Positions 42,340-50,978 of a stretch of 64,000 bases of DNA are shown piece by piece. The notes beneath the pieces were generated by a model. That model was not told the DNA's origin and did not search any database. It was given only the letters and a program-made list of their open reading frames with translations. Location: assembly GCA_000686145.1 (NCBI GenBank), contig JMMB01000007.1, positions 186,001 to 250,000 of the forward strand, written 5' to 3'. The position numbers and the translations under genes are program-made. This stretch comes from Peptostreptococcaceae bacterium VA2 (GTDB taxonomy: Bacteria; Bacillota; Clostridia; Peptostreptococcales; Peptostreptococcaceae). Every line of letters starts with the position of its first letter. The first letter of the stretch is position 1.

Positions 42340-42502
42340 ACGAAAATATATAAATTAGTAAATGATATGATTTACATAATTTAAAATAATAATATATAAT
42401 TTAAAAATAAGTATATTTATATTTAATGATTGTAGCTATAAATATTTGTCTATATAATTAAGATTATTCCATAAGGAACTAATATAAAGGAGACAAGCTA
42501 AT

Positions 42503-42946
42503 ATGGGGAACATTGGTAGATTCAATGCAGCAATTCATAGAAATGCTCAAAGTATAATAAATTGCAAGCTTAGAGATTTAGATATTAGAAGTGGTCAACA
42601 GGAATTTTTTTACGTAATTTCAAAAAATGAAGGTATAAGTCAGAAAGAGTTAAGTAATTTTCTGTATGTAGGTAAATCAACTACTGCAAAAGCAGTAAAA
42701 AATTTAGTGGAAAATAATTATGTTAAGGTAGAGCGAGATGAAAATGATAAACGTATTCACAGGTTGTATTTAACACAAAAAGGAAGAGAGACTGTTCCTA
42801 AAATAGAATCAGTATTTTTAGAATTAATGGATATCTTTACAAAGGATTTATCGGAGTGCGAAAAAGATCAAACGCTTACAGTTCTAAAAAAGATATTAAA
42901 TACGATTTATGAAGAGAAAAATAAATTAAATTCTGATATTGATTAA
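42503..42946 (+). CDS. MarR-family regulator next to the MFS gene
   Basis: 147 residues. Winged HTH: GISQKELSNFLYVGKSTTAK, then AVKNLVENNYVKVERDENDK with the wing DENDKRIHRLYLTQKG. ATG 42503 follows AAAGGAGACAAG. The GGAACTAATAT half-site in its leader also occurs in the large palindrome before the MFS gene, which suggests that it controls both. It has its own transcript, since a terminator separates it from the MFS gene. Confidence 0.9.
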   Translation: MGNIGRFNAAIHRNAQSIINCKLRDLDIRSGQQEFFYVISKNEGISQKELSNFLYVGKSTTAKAVKNLVENNYVKVERDENDKRIHRLYLTQKGRETVPKIESVFLELMDIFTKDLSECEKDQTLTVLKKILNTIYEEKNKLNSDID

Positions 42947-43056
42947 AATAATTTTAAATTCCATTTAGAACTAAAAAGTGAATAATATTACTTAATACAA
43001 TATCAATAAATATCATCGGGGGAGACCCACAGCCAGTACACCAAAGGAACATATAG

Positions 43057-43113
43057 GATGCTTCCTTTTTGCATTTATCTAGAATGAACTGAATAAGCTT
43101 TAAAATGGTAATA
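43057..43113 (+). repeat. 60-bp intergenic duplicate, copy 2
   Basis: GATGCTTCCTTTTTGCATTT, ATCTAGAATGAACTGAATAA, GCTTTAAAATGGTAATAT; counterpart of 37888-37948. Confidence 0.65.
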
Positions 43114-43129
43114 TTAAGAGTGAATAAAA

Positions 43130-43166
43130 ACACGCTACATAGAGTAAGGCACAGAGAATCGTGATT
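43130..43166 (+). repeat. Oriented stem-loop element, copy 17 (left half only)
   Basis: ACACGCTACATAGAGTAAGG, CACAGAGAATCGTGATT. The left half resembles copy 5 (ACACGCTCCGTAGAGCAAGG, CACGGAGAA). The core beyond CGT is lost. Confidence 0.65.
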
Positions 43167-43231
43167 GAATTTTTGTATGGTTATAATTTGAATAATCATA
43201 ATATAAATGATACAAATTTGATGCTTGAGAA

Positions 43232-43260
43232 TTGACTTTAGTATAATATAGTGGTACAAT
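43232..43260 (+). promoter_or_regulatory. Sigma-A-type promoter of bacteriohemerythrin
   Basis: TTGACT (43232-43237), 17-base spacer, TACAAT (43255-43260). The transcript would carry a ~45-base leader before the ATG. Confidence 0.7.
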
Positions 43261-43311
43261 TTTGTTAATATTTACCAAAAATAATACATCGATAGATTGT
43301 GGGGGACAAAA

Positions 43312-43719
43312 ATGGCATACAAATGGTCTGATGATTTACTAACAGGCAACATGCAAATTGATACAGAACATAAAGAACTAATAAAGGCAATTAATGATTT
43401 ATTAGAAGCTTGTAGCGCGGGAAAGGGTAGAGCTGAATTAGAAAAAACAGTAAAATTTTTATCTCATTATACAAAAACGCATTTTGGGCATGAAGAAGTT
43501 TTACAAATGAAATATAAATATCCTGATTACAATAATCATAAAAAATACCATAAACAATTTGTAGACAATGTTGAAAGTATACAGAAAAAACTTTTATCAG
43601 ATGGTCCAAGCATTGTTTTGGTTGGTGAAATTAATAGTAAAGTTGCTAATTGGCTAACTAATCATATAAAAAGAGAAGATGTTAAGGTGGCAGCACATAT
43701 AAGAGATAATTCTAAATAA
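43312..43719 (+). CDS. Bacteriohemerythrin
   Basis: 135 residues from ATG 43312 (GGGGG site upstream); four-helix bundle with a di-iron centre. Ligands all present: His20 (DTEHKEL), His57 and Glu61 (HFGHEE), His76 and His80 (HKKYHKQF), His118 and Asp123 (NHIKREDV). It binds O2 reversibly and may deliver, store or sense oxygen; in an anaerobe it probably scavenges it. Single-domain and cytosolic. It has its own promoter and two hairpins behind. Confidence 0.93.
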   Translation: MAYKWSDDLLTGNMQIDTEHKELIKAINDLLEACSAGKGRAELEKTVKFLSHYTKTHFGHEEVLQMKYKYPDYNNHKKYHKQFVDNVESIQKKLLSDGPSIVLVGEINSKVANWLTNHIKREDVKVAAHIRDNSK

Positions 43720-43757
43720 TTAAATAAATAATTTTTAGATAAGAATTTTAGGAATAA

Positions 43758-43822
43758 AAAGTACTAATCTTGATTAGATTAGTACTTTAGAGCATGGACA
43801 ATGTCTATGCTTTTTTATTTTT
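43758..43822. terminator. Tandem terminators between convergent genes
   Basis: First stem AAAGTACTAATC / GATTAGTACTTT (43758-43788), second AGCATGGAC / GTCTATGCT (43791-43811) with TTTTTTATTTTT. The second serves the bacteriohemerythrin gene; the first has A/T flanks on both sides. Confidence 0.82.
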
Positions 43823-43890
43823 ATCAATACTATGTTATGAGGTGATAAATATATTTAAATTCACCCTAAAGTGCCTTTATTATAATTATA

Positions 43891-44562
43891 TTAATAGAAG
43901 TATGGATTAGACATCATAGAGAATGTCATTCCAAAGAACATAAGTATAAATACTAATATAGGTAATATAAATATTAGAACAAGTGGTAATACTAAGTTAG
44001 TTCCACCTTTAGTAAGTATTGCTCTGTGTCTAACATCTTCTCTAAGACCTTTAACTGAATCTAATTGCTTTTGAACATGTTTTAAATATAAAGCATTTCC
44101 ATAAAATCCACAAACAAAGTTTGTACCTATATTTAAAAGCCACCCTATAAATGGTATGCAAGCAAATATTATGTTAGCTACCATTAAACCAGCACCGTAT
44201 CCGTACATTTTTCTATAGAATAACCAATTTGAAGTAAGGAAAAATGATGCCCAGTTCCAAGATGTATTTTTCTCAAAATCTTGCATTTCCTTGAATTTAG
44301 GGATGTAGTACTCATTATTTTTTTGAACGAAGTCGATCATGTCATTGTTATCCCAGTCAGCTTTCATAAATCCTTCACCATTCAAATTAGTGAAGTCTTT
44401 GTAAGCCTCATTGCTAGTGATAGCATCTTTGATATTGTGAGTAGCTCTCTTTATTGAATCTTCGATAGATTTTAAACTGTTTCCACAGTTTGAACAGAGC
44501 TTATCAGATGATAGATTTTTTTGTCCACAGTTTGAACAAAATACAGTTTCTTTATTTTCCAT
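43891..44562 (-). CDS. Zinc-ribbon membrane protein, DUF2628-like
   Basis: 223 residues. N-terminal zinc ribbon with C9-x-x-C12 and C23-x-x-C26 (FCSNCGQ, LCSNCGN), a ~65-residue polar linker, then WNWASFFLTSNWLFYRKMYG followed by two helices and a final helix near the C-terminus (VLPLVLIFILPILVFILMFF). The aromatic WASFF.. NWLFYRKMY motif is the DUF2628 mark. Role unknown; likely a membrane-bound stress or quality protein. CAGGAGGAG before ATG. Confidence 0.85.
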   Translation of the reverse strand: MENKETVFCSNCGQKNLSSDKLCSNCGNSLKSIEDSIKRATHNIKDAITSNEAYKDFTNLNGEGFMKADWDNNDMIDFVQKNNEYYIPKFKEMQDFEKNTSWNWASFFLTSNWLFYRKMYGYGAGLMVANIIFACIPFIGWLLNIGTNFVCGFYGNALYLKHVQKQLDSVKGLREDVRHRAILTKGGTNLVLPLVLIFILPILVFILMFFGMTFSMMSNPYFY

Positions 44563-44904
44563 TTTACTCCTCCTGATGAAATATGCTGTCGACTATATAG
44601 TTTAAATGATTATCACTATGGTAAACTTATATAACAAGAATACATATTGTTAGATTTTAAGTTAACAAAACACATTGATTATAATACAAAAATATATTAT
44701 TTTCAATACAATTCTAGGAATAATTTAACAATATGTAAGGTTTGATAATTAAAAGTTGTATAATATGTATTAAATAGTTAACGTAAGAATATATCTCTTA
44801 GTTATGGACTTCCATGTTGAGAAGAAGAAATAGTATACAAGTATTGAAAACTCTTACCTTAGCAGTATGGGGAAGAGTTTTTTTGTCAGGATGAACCAAT
44901 CGAG
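44563..44904. other. Intergenic stretch with an orphan terminator
   Basis: No gene. AACTCTTACC pairs with GGGGAAGAGTT at 44849-44879 and is followed by TTTTTTT on the + strand, though no + strand gene precedes it. A TATAAT box at 44759 would give a transcript of ~115 bases ending there: a possible small RNA, unproven. Confidence 0.4.
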
Positions 44905-45372
44905 TTATATTTCAACTTCAATTTCAGATATATTTAATGATTTTCCACCTAGCATCACCTCAACAATCTCTTTATTTTGAATAGCTAAGGAAATAATTAT
45001 TTCTGAAGGTTTTTCCATTGAATAACCTTGTTCAATAACTATATACCCAATATTGTTAGGGTTGATTTTATCATATTTAAATAGATAACATGCAAGAGCT
45101 CCATTGGATGTACCAGTTGCAGACTCTTCTGGTATTCCGTAAAGAGGTGCCAAATTTCTGCAGTGAGCATCTGAACCATTAAGTGACTCTAGTGTAAAGA
45201 TATGATAACCAACAGCATTATATTTCTTGCTAATTTCTGCTACCTTTTCAAAATCTGGTTTTATCGCTTTTAATATTTCTATATTTTTGATAGGAACAAT
45301 GATATCTGTTAGACCGGTAGATACTATTTGCACTGGTAAATTTTCTTCTATTTCAGCTACAGCAATATTCAA
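44905..45372 (-). pseudogene. PhzF-family protein, C-terminal half only
   Basis: 155 residues resembling the second half of PhzF-like isomerases/epimerases (PVQIVSTGLTDIIVPI, HCRNLAPLYGIPEESATGTS, NGALACYLFKYD, GYSMEKPSEI). The family is ~260-300 residues in two pseudo-symmetric halves with a catalytic Glu in the first, which is missing. The frame starts with no ribosome site 70 bases from the divergent TetR gene, so the gene was cut by a deletion there. Confidence 0.8.
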
Positions 45373-45440
45373 GATATATATTAGAATATATAAGAAAAAA
45401 GAATTTAAGAAATGAAATTTAAAATAATGGAGGGATACAT

Positions 45441-46001
45441 ATGTCTCAAATGACTAAAAAATCATTGGCTGTGTCGTTGAAAAAAATGTTAGCTCAAAAA
45501 CCGTTGGAAAAAATAAAAGTCATAGATATTACAGAAGATTGTGAAGTAAATAGACAGACATTCTATTATCATTTCAAGGATATTTATGATTTATTAGAGT
45601 GGGTTTATACAAATGAAGCAACAAGAGCTTTGGACGGAAAAAAGACATATGATACTTGGCAACAGGGATTTACACAGATATTAGACTACATATTAGATAA
45701 TAAATCTTTTGTATTAAATACATTCAATTCTGTAAGTAGAGAATACCTAGAACGTTACTTATATAATGAAATACAATTACTTCTGATGGGAGTAGTAGAA
45801 GAAAAGGCAAAAGGTATGTCAGTTAGGGAGAAAGATAAGGAATTTATTGCAGATTTTTATAAGTATGCATTTGTAGGCCTTTTGCTTGACTGGATTAAAA
45901 AAGGAATGAAAGAAAATCCTGTAGATATCATTAGTCGATTGAATACATTGATTTGTGGAAATATTGAAGGGGCTTTAGAGCAATATATGACAGATAAATA
46001 G
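45441..46001 (+). CDS. TetR-family regulator
   Basis: 186 residues. N-terminal HTH: KSLAVSLKKMLAQKPLEKIK, VIDITEDCEVNRQTFYYHFK, typical of the TetR/DhaS-like subgroup; the rest is a helical ligand domain. ATG 45441 follows GGAGGG. It lies 208 bases before the oleate hydratase gene in the same direction, with a strong terminator between. It is a candidate fatty-acid- or stress-responsive regulator of that gene, by position only. Confidence 0.88.
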   Translation: MSQMTKKSLAVSLKKMLAQKPLEKIKVIDITEDCEVNRQTFYYHFKDIYDLLEWVYTNEATRALDGKKTYDTWQQGFTQILDYILDNKSFVLNTFNSVSREYLERYLYNEIQLLLMGVVEEKAKGMSVREKDKEFIADFYKYAFVGLLLDWIKKGMKENPVDIISRLNTLICGNIEGALEQYMTDK

Positions 46002-46030
46002 GATTAGTAGAAAAATAAATAGAAAATATA

Positions 46031-46066
46031 AATTAGACAAATAATATTATTTGTCTAATTTTTTTA
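46031..46066 (+). terminator. Terminator of the TetR gene
   Basis: AATTAGACAAATAAT and its exact reverse complement form a 30-bp palindrome, followed by TTTTTT. Confidence 0.88.
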
Positions 46067-46209
46067 CAAATTTATAGTTATGTTTAAAATTTTTACATAG
46101 TTTCAATATTGTCTATATAAGGAAACCTTAAATCGGAATATGATATTAATAAAATAAATTACTAAAGCTTTATCATAACTAAGCTTTAAGTAGAGGGTGA
46201 GGATTTTAT

Positions 46210-47979
46210 ATGTATTATAGTAATGGAAATTATGAAGCATTTGCACGTCCACAAAAACCAGAAGGCGTAGATAGAAAATCAGCATATTTAGTTGGAGCTG
46301 GTTTAGCATCTTTATCTGCTGCATGTTTTTTAATTCGTGATGGGCAAATGAAAGGCGAACATATTCATATCTTAGAAGAAATGGATATAGCAGGTGGTGC
46401 TTGTGACGGAATTAATGATGCTCAAAAGGGATTTATTATTCGTGGTGGGCGTGAAATGGAAAACCATTTTGAATGTTTATGGGATTTGTTTAGATCAATA
46501 CCTTCAATAGAGACTAATGGAGTTTCTGTATTAGATGAATACTATTGGTTAAATAAAAAAGATCCAAATTATTCTTTAATGAGGGCTACAGTTAATTGTG
46601 GAGAAGATGCTCACACAGATGGTAAGTTTACATTAACAGATAAAGCATCTATGGAAATAGTACAATTATTTATGTCAAGAGATGAAGATTTATATGATAA
46701 AAAAGTTGAAGATGTATTTACAGAAGAATTCTTTGCATCAAACTTTTGGCTATATTGGAGAACTATGTTCGCTTTTGAGGAGTGGCATAGTGCGCTTGAA
46801 ATGAAACTTTATATTCAAAGATTTATTCATCATATTGGTGGACTTCCTGATTTTTCAACTTTAAAATTTACAAAATATAATCAATACGAATCATTGATTT
46901 TACCAATGATTAAATATCTAGAGTCTAATGGAGTTCACTTCCAGTACAATACAACTGTTACCAATGTGAAATTTGAAATAACAGAAGATAAAAAAGTAGC
47001 AAAACAAATTGTTTGTATTAAAGATGGAAAAGAAGAAACCATTGATTTAGTAGAAGATGACTTAGTATTTGTTACAAATGGTAGCTGTACAGAGAATTCA
47101 ACTTTGGGGGACGATAATCATGCTCCAACTTTAAATACTGATGAAGGTGGTTGTTGGAAACTTTGGAGAAATATTTCAGAACAAGATCCTTCTTTTGGTA
47201 GACCTGATAAATTCTGTACTAATACAAATGCAACTAATTGGGAATCGGCTACCATAACTACTTTAGATAATAGAATTCCACCATATATAGAAAAAGTATG
47301 TAAGCGTAATCCATTTAGTGGGAAAGTTGTTACAGGAGGTATTGTTACAGTTAAAGACTCGTCTTGGCTAATGAGTTATACTTTGAATAGACAACCACAT
47401 TTTAAAAGTCAACCAGATAATCAACTTGTTGTATGGGTTTATGGATTATTTACTAATGTTGATGGAGATTTTATAAAAAAACCAATGAGAGAGTGTACGG
47501 GTTATGAAATTACTCAAGAATGGCTATATCATTTAGGAGTTCCAGTAGATCAAATTCCTGATATGGCGAAGAATTCTACTCATTGTATTCCTTGTATGAT
47601 GCCATACATTACTTCATTCTTTATGCCAAGAACATCTGGAGATAGACCAAAAGTGGTACCAGAGAAAAGTGTTAATTTTGCATTTATTGGTCAATTTGCG
47701 GATACTGTTCGTGATACTGTATTTACAACAGAGTATTCTGTAAGAACTGCTATGGAGTCTGTATATACATTGCTTGATATTGACCGTGGAGTTCCTGAGG
47801 TATTTGGTTCTTGTTATGATATTAGGGTGTTGCTTGATTCAACTGCTAAGATGATGGATGGAAAAAAACTGACAGATATCAAATTACCATTAGGAACTAG
47901 AGCTAAATTAGAACCAGTTATGAAAGAAATTTCAGGAACTATAATTGAGGAATTATTACAAAGATATAATTTAATATAA
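46210..47979 (+). CDS. ohyA: Oleate hydratase (myosin-cross-reactive antigen family)
   Basis: 589 residues, full family length. FAD-binding YLVGAGLASLSAACFL (27-42), IRGGREMENHFECLWDL, the substrate-gating NTNATNWESATIT region, and HCIPCMMPYITSFFMPRTSG, then GDRPKVVPEKSVNFAFIGQF near the end. It adds water to the cis-9 double bond of oleate and similar fatty acids to make 10-hydroxy acids. In Firmicutes this detoxifies host unsaturated fatty acids. The ribosome site is GAGGGTGAGG. Relic of a second copy at 21434. Confidence 0.95.
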   Translation: MYYSNGNYEAFARPQKPEGVDRKSAYLVGAGLASLSAACFLIRDGQMKGEHIHILEEMDIAGGACDGINDAQKGFIIRGGREMENHFECLWDLFRSIPSIETNGVSVLDEYYWLNKKDPNYSLMRATVNCGEDAHTDGKFTLTDKASMEIVQLFMSRDEDLYDKKVEDVFTEEFFASNFWLYWRTMFAFEEWHSALEMKLYIQRFIHHIGGLPDFSTLKFTKYNQYESLILPMIKYLESNGVHFQYNTTVTNVKFEITEDKKVAKQIVCIKDGKEETIDLVEDDLVFVTNGSCTENSTLGDDNHAPTLNTDEGGCWKLWRNISEQDPSFGRPDKFCTNTNATNWESATITTLDNRIPPYIEKVCKRNPFSGKVVTGGIVTVKDSSWLMSYTLNRQPHFKSQPDNQLVVWVYGLFTNVDGDFIKKPMRECTGYEITQEWLYHLGVPVDQIPDMAKNSTHCIPCMMPYITSFFMPRTSGDRPKVVPEKSVNFAFIGQFADTVRDTVFTTEYSVRTAMESVYTLLDIDRGVPEVFGSCYDIRVLLDSTAKMMDGKKLTDIKLPLGTRAKLEPVMKEISGTIIEELLQRYNLI

Positions 47980-48012
47980 GTTAACTCTGATTAGTAAAAT
48001 CATATTAAATTA

Positions 48013-48047
48013 TAATGAACCGTATTACAAATAAGTGATAGTGATTG
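48013..48047 (+). repeat. Oriented stem-loop element, copy 18 (degenerate)
   Basis: AATGAACCGTATTACAAATA, AGTGATAGTGATTG; left core and loop kept, right arm broken after GTGATA. Confidence 0.65.
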
Positions 48048-48107
48048 AAGTTTAGAAATGATTATCTATTTTAGATTGAAATCTGATATAATAATTATAT
48101 AAATAAA

Positions 48108-48137
48108 AATGCTTAGCGCGTCAACACTAAGCATTCT
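48108..48137 (+). terminator. Terminator-like hairpin
   Basis: ATGCTTAG (48109-48116) pairs with CTAAGCAT (48127-48134), tail TCTTAG. Weak T tail. Confidence 0.55.
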
Positions 48138-48240
48138 TAGAACATTTATTTTGTTTTAGGGCTATAAGATTAATTAAACTATATTTAATTTTAAAAAATA
48201 AGCACTGATCTTTACAGGATGGAGTGCTTTTTTCTTTGCT
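48136..48240 (+). repeat. Conserved 105-bp 3'-end block, copy 2
   Basis: CTTAGAACATTTAT and TTGTTTTAGGGCTAT followed by AGCACT...AGTGCT hairpin and TTTTTTCTTTGC, the counterpart of 836-940. Here the hairpin is stronger (6 bp without wobble). Confidence 0.65.
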
Positions 48241-48329
48241 TCTAATAGTCATGCAACTAAGGTTAACAGAGTATATTAATATTTTTAGCAAAAAAACTTT
48301 AATATAAAGACAGAAAGTAGGAAGTGAAA

Positions 48330-49208
48330 ATGAAAAGATTTAAAAGCGTATATATAGAGATAACAAATATATGTAATTTGAGCTGTGATTTTTGTCCGAA
48401 AACAAAAAGAAAATATAAGTTCATGGACAAAAAGGAGTTTAATCACATAATAGAGGAAATTAAGCCTTTTACTGATCAGGTATATTTTCACTTAATGGGA
48501 GAGCCGTTGCTTAATGAAAATATAGAAGACTTCTTAAAAGAAAGTGCTAAGAATGATTTAAAGGTTAATTTAACCACAAATGGGACCTTGTTAAATAAAA
48601 ATGCAGATAAACTAATTAATTCAGAGGCACTAAGACAAGTTAATATATCACTTCATAGTTTTGAAGCAAATGAAAAAACTGTAGAGCTTGAAGAATATAT
48701 AAACAATGTTACGGAATTTGTTAATAAAGCTAGTGAAGGCAAAGATATAATTTGTTCTATTAGACTATGGAATATTGATAACGAAGATTTAAAGGGGGCA
48801 AATGGATTAAATAGTGATATTTTAAAGATGTTAGAAGAAAATTTAGGATTAGATTTTTCTTTAGGCGAAAAGCTTCAAGAAGTTAATAAGCTTAAGCTTA
48901 AGGATAAAGTTTATTTAAATATGGCAGAAAAATTTGAATGGCCAGATATTGAAATAGCAAGTATTGGAGAAGATGTTTTTTGTCATGGACTTAGAAATCA
49001 AATGGGCGTTTTAGTCGATGGAACTGTAGTGCCTTGCTGCTTAGATAGTGAAGGGAATATATCTCTTGGAAATATATTTGAAAAACCTCTTAAGGAAATA
49101 TTAGAAGTAAAAAGATCAACTGATATATATGACGGATTTTCTAGAAGAAAAGCTGTAGAGGATTTATGTAAAAAATGTGGTTATGCAACTAGATTTAAGA
49201 ATTCGTAA
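48330..49208 (+). CDS. Radical SAM/SPASM protein
   Basis: 292 residues from ATG 48330 (TAGGAAG upstream; GTG 48324 is too close). Radical SAM motif CNLSCDFC (Cys15, 19, 22). LMGEPLLNENIEDFL and LTTNGTLL are SAM-binding segments. A SPASM-type C-terminus has CHGLRNQMGVLVDGTVVPCC, then LDSEGNISLGNIFE and final CKKCGY, which would hold a second cluster. Family roles are peptide or anaerobic enzyme maturation. No precursor peptide or partner enzyme is adjacent, so the target is unknown. Confidence 0.9.
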   Translation: MKRFKSVYIEITNICNLSCDFCPKTKRKYKFMDKKEFNHIIEEIKPFTDQVYFHLMGEPLLNENIEDFLKESAKNDLKVNLTTNGTLLNKNADKLINSEALRQVNISLHSFEANEKTVELEEYINNVTEFVNKASEGKDIICSIRLWNIDNEDLKGANGLNSDILKMLEENLGLDFSLGEKLQEVNKLKLKDKVYLNMAEKFEWPDIEIASIGEDVFCHGLRNQMGVLVDGTVVPCCLDSEGNISLGNIFEKPLKEILEVKRSTDIYDGFSRRKAVEDLCKKCGYATRFKNS

Positions 49209-49222
49209 TTTAGATTTATAAA

Positions 49223-49260
49223 TGATGAACCGTATCATAGTAAGTGATACGGTTTTTTGA
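49223..49260 (+). repeat. Oriented stem-loop element, copy 19 (core only)
   Basis: GATGAACCGTATCATAGTAA, GTGATACGGT, TTTTTGA. A good 8-9-bp stem terminator 15 bases after the SPASM gene; no left module. Confidence 0.8.
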
Positions 49261-49283
49261 TATATAAATAATATTATAGAGAA

Positions 49284-49458
49284 TATTATTTATATATAGT
49301 GGTCAATATATAACTGTAAGGTAGAAATAATACTAGGATATAAATGTATGTATCTTCATTTAGTATGGATATTTAATCATGATAAAGTAATTAGATAGTA
49401 AGTTAGAAAGCTTTGTGGAAAATAAATAAAATAATATTTTATTAAAGGAGTAGTTTTT
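49284..49458 (+). repeat. Duplicated upstream region of holin-like gene 2
   Basis: TATTTATATATAGTGGTCAA, TATATAACTGTAAGGTAGAA corresponds to the region before 38164. Confidence 0.65.
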
Positions 49459-49824
49459 ATGGAAAATGATAATAAAAAAAGAGAAAACGATAGTAGTTTA
49501 TTAAGATGGATAGGAAGATTCATATTAGTTGCAATTATATTAACAATAACATCATTTGTAACTCCAGGATTTACAATCTATGGAATATGGTCATATTTGA
49601 TAGCTGCTGTTGTAATATGTGGGTTAGATTATTTAGTAGAATCACTTATGGGAGTTGATGCCTCTCCTTTTGGAAAGGGACTAAAAGGATTTGTAATTGC
49701 AGTGGTAATAATATACTTAGCACAATTTTTAGTTCCTAATATGAGTGTATCTATGATAGGATCAGTATTAGCAGCTATAGTTATTGGAATTTTAGATGTA
49801 ATATTTCCAGTTAGAGCTATGTAG
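49459..49824 (+). CDS. Phage-holin-family (4-TM) membrane protein, copy 2
   Basis: 121 residues, ~85% identical to the protein at 38164, with the same four helices and the invariant ESLMGVDASPFGKGLKG loop between helices 2 and 3. SD AAAGGAG. The conserved charged N-terminus (KKRENDSSLLRWIGR) and loop suggest a function beyond pore-forming; none is known. Stem-loop copy 20 follows. Confidence 0.82.
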   Translation: MENDNKKRENDSSLLRWIGRFILVAIILTITSFVTPGFTIYGIWSYLIAAVVICGLDYLVESLMGVDASPFGKGLKGFVIAVVIIYLAQFLVPNMSVSMIGSVLAAIVIGILDVIFPVRAM

Positions 49825-49960
49825 TTTTAAACATTTTATGTCTTATAATTATTAATACTTATAGAAAATATATTAAACTAAAGTATTAAGAAACTTTAAA
49901 TAAATTTAAAAAATTTTCTTAATGTAATAAGTTAGCAAAAAAGATATTATTTATAAATAT

Positions 49961-50000
49961 AACACAGAACCGTATCATAAATAAGTGATACGGTTTTTAT
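49961..50000 (+). repeat. Oriented stem-loop element, copy 20 (core only)
   Basis: AACACAGAACCGTATCATAA, ATAAGTGATACGG, TTTTTAT. Located between the holin-like gene (+) and the convergent secreted-protein gene. Confidence 0.8.
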
Positions 50001-50032
50001 TGTAAATTTAAAAATAAGATTATATGTGCTAA

Positions 50033-50683
50033 CTACTTAAATTTTTGAGGGAATTGTTTGATTATACCATCAGTAAGTATATCTGCAAACTCAATCATGT
50101 GCTCTTCACCTTTGTCATATGCTTTAATATCTGCATTCCAGTCTTTATTTAATCTAGAAACAACTTGATCTGTAACAAACTGTAAATGTGTATATAGCAT
50201 ATCTTTTAGAATTTTGTTTGAATAGTTAGGGTTAGCAGAACTTAAAAAATTAGCTATTTTATCAGCATTTTCATACCATAGTTTATTATATTTTTCTAAA
50301 GCATCTTTATTTCCTGTCTTAGCAGCGTCGGTAACTTGCCCTGCAAGTTCTATATGTTCTCTCAATAAAGCAGCAAGTTTATTTCCAGCTTCTTCTCCAT
50401 AATAAGGTTTAATTGAATTTCCAATATCATCTTGATTTTTAAGAAGTCTTTCTAATACAGGACTTTTATCTTCAAGTGAAGACAGATCACTTACAATAAA
50501 ACTTCTAGTCCATGAAACATGATCTATCCAAAGTCTTCTCTGTGCCATTCTTAGATCACAGGCAGCTTTGTTACAAGGTATATCTTTAGAATAGCTACTT
50601 TCTAAAGCTTGAGCTTTGAATGGTACTAAAATTAAAGCTAATAAAAAAAATGATAATAATAAATTTCTTGAAATTTTCTTCAT
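50033..50683 (-). CDS. Exported helical protein of unknown function
   Basis: 216 residues. Signal peptide ISRNLLLSFFLLALILVPFK with cleavage after AQA. The mature part is helical with motifs MAQRRLWIDHVSWTRSFIVS, KNQDDIGNSIKPYYGEEAGN, LLREHIELAGQVTDAAKTGN and HLQFVTDQVVSRLNKDWNAD. This belongs to a family of secreted proteins, sometimes labelled glycosyltransferases without evidence. Conserved His and Glu in helices could bind metal. CAAAGGAGCATATAAC precedes ATG. Its 3' end is copied into the fossil at 20495. Confidence 0.75.
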   Translation of the reverse strand: MKKISRNLLLSFFLLALILVPFKAQALESSYSKDIPCNKAACDLRMAQRRLWIDHVSWTRSFIVSDLSSLEDKSPVLERLLKNQDDIGNSIKPYYGEEAGNKLAALLREHIELAGQVTDAAKTGNKDALEKYNKLWYENADKIANFLSSANPNYSNKILKDMLYTHLQFVTDQVVSRLNKDWNADIKAYDKGEEHMIEFADILTDGIIKQFPQKFK

Positions 50684-50978
50684 TGTTATATGCTCCTTTG
50701 TCGTTAAATTTTGATTTTAGTTTACCCAAAGTCATATATGTATACTCTTAATAGACGGGTTTATCAAAGAATAAATAGAGTAATATAAAATAAAGATATT
50801 TTTAATGGACTAAAGAACCTTATAGTTATCAGATTAAAATCTTTATAGAAAATAATTATGAAATTTAATAATATTCAAAATAATACAAGATAGGAACTTA
50901 TTTGACAATTACTTCATACTATACATAGAGATTGTTTATAAGAATTCTCAATATATAATATAATGGAGAGATGTTAGT
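50684..50978. other. Divergent intergenic region
   Basis: 295 bases between the divergent secreted-protein and YmaF genes. A TTGACA at about 50902 is followed by TATACA too closely for a standard promoter. Nothing else recognised. Confidence 0.4.

Noticed and set aside
42954-43259. 101-residue minus-strand ORF
   Set aside because: It crosses the 60-bp duplicate, stem-loop copy 17 and the bacteriohemerythrin promoter. No family resemblance and no good start.
38164-49824. Prophage, based on holin-like genes
   Set aside because: No lysin, portal, capsid, terminase or integrase gene is near either copy; the family is common on chromosomes outside phages.
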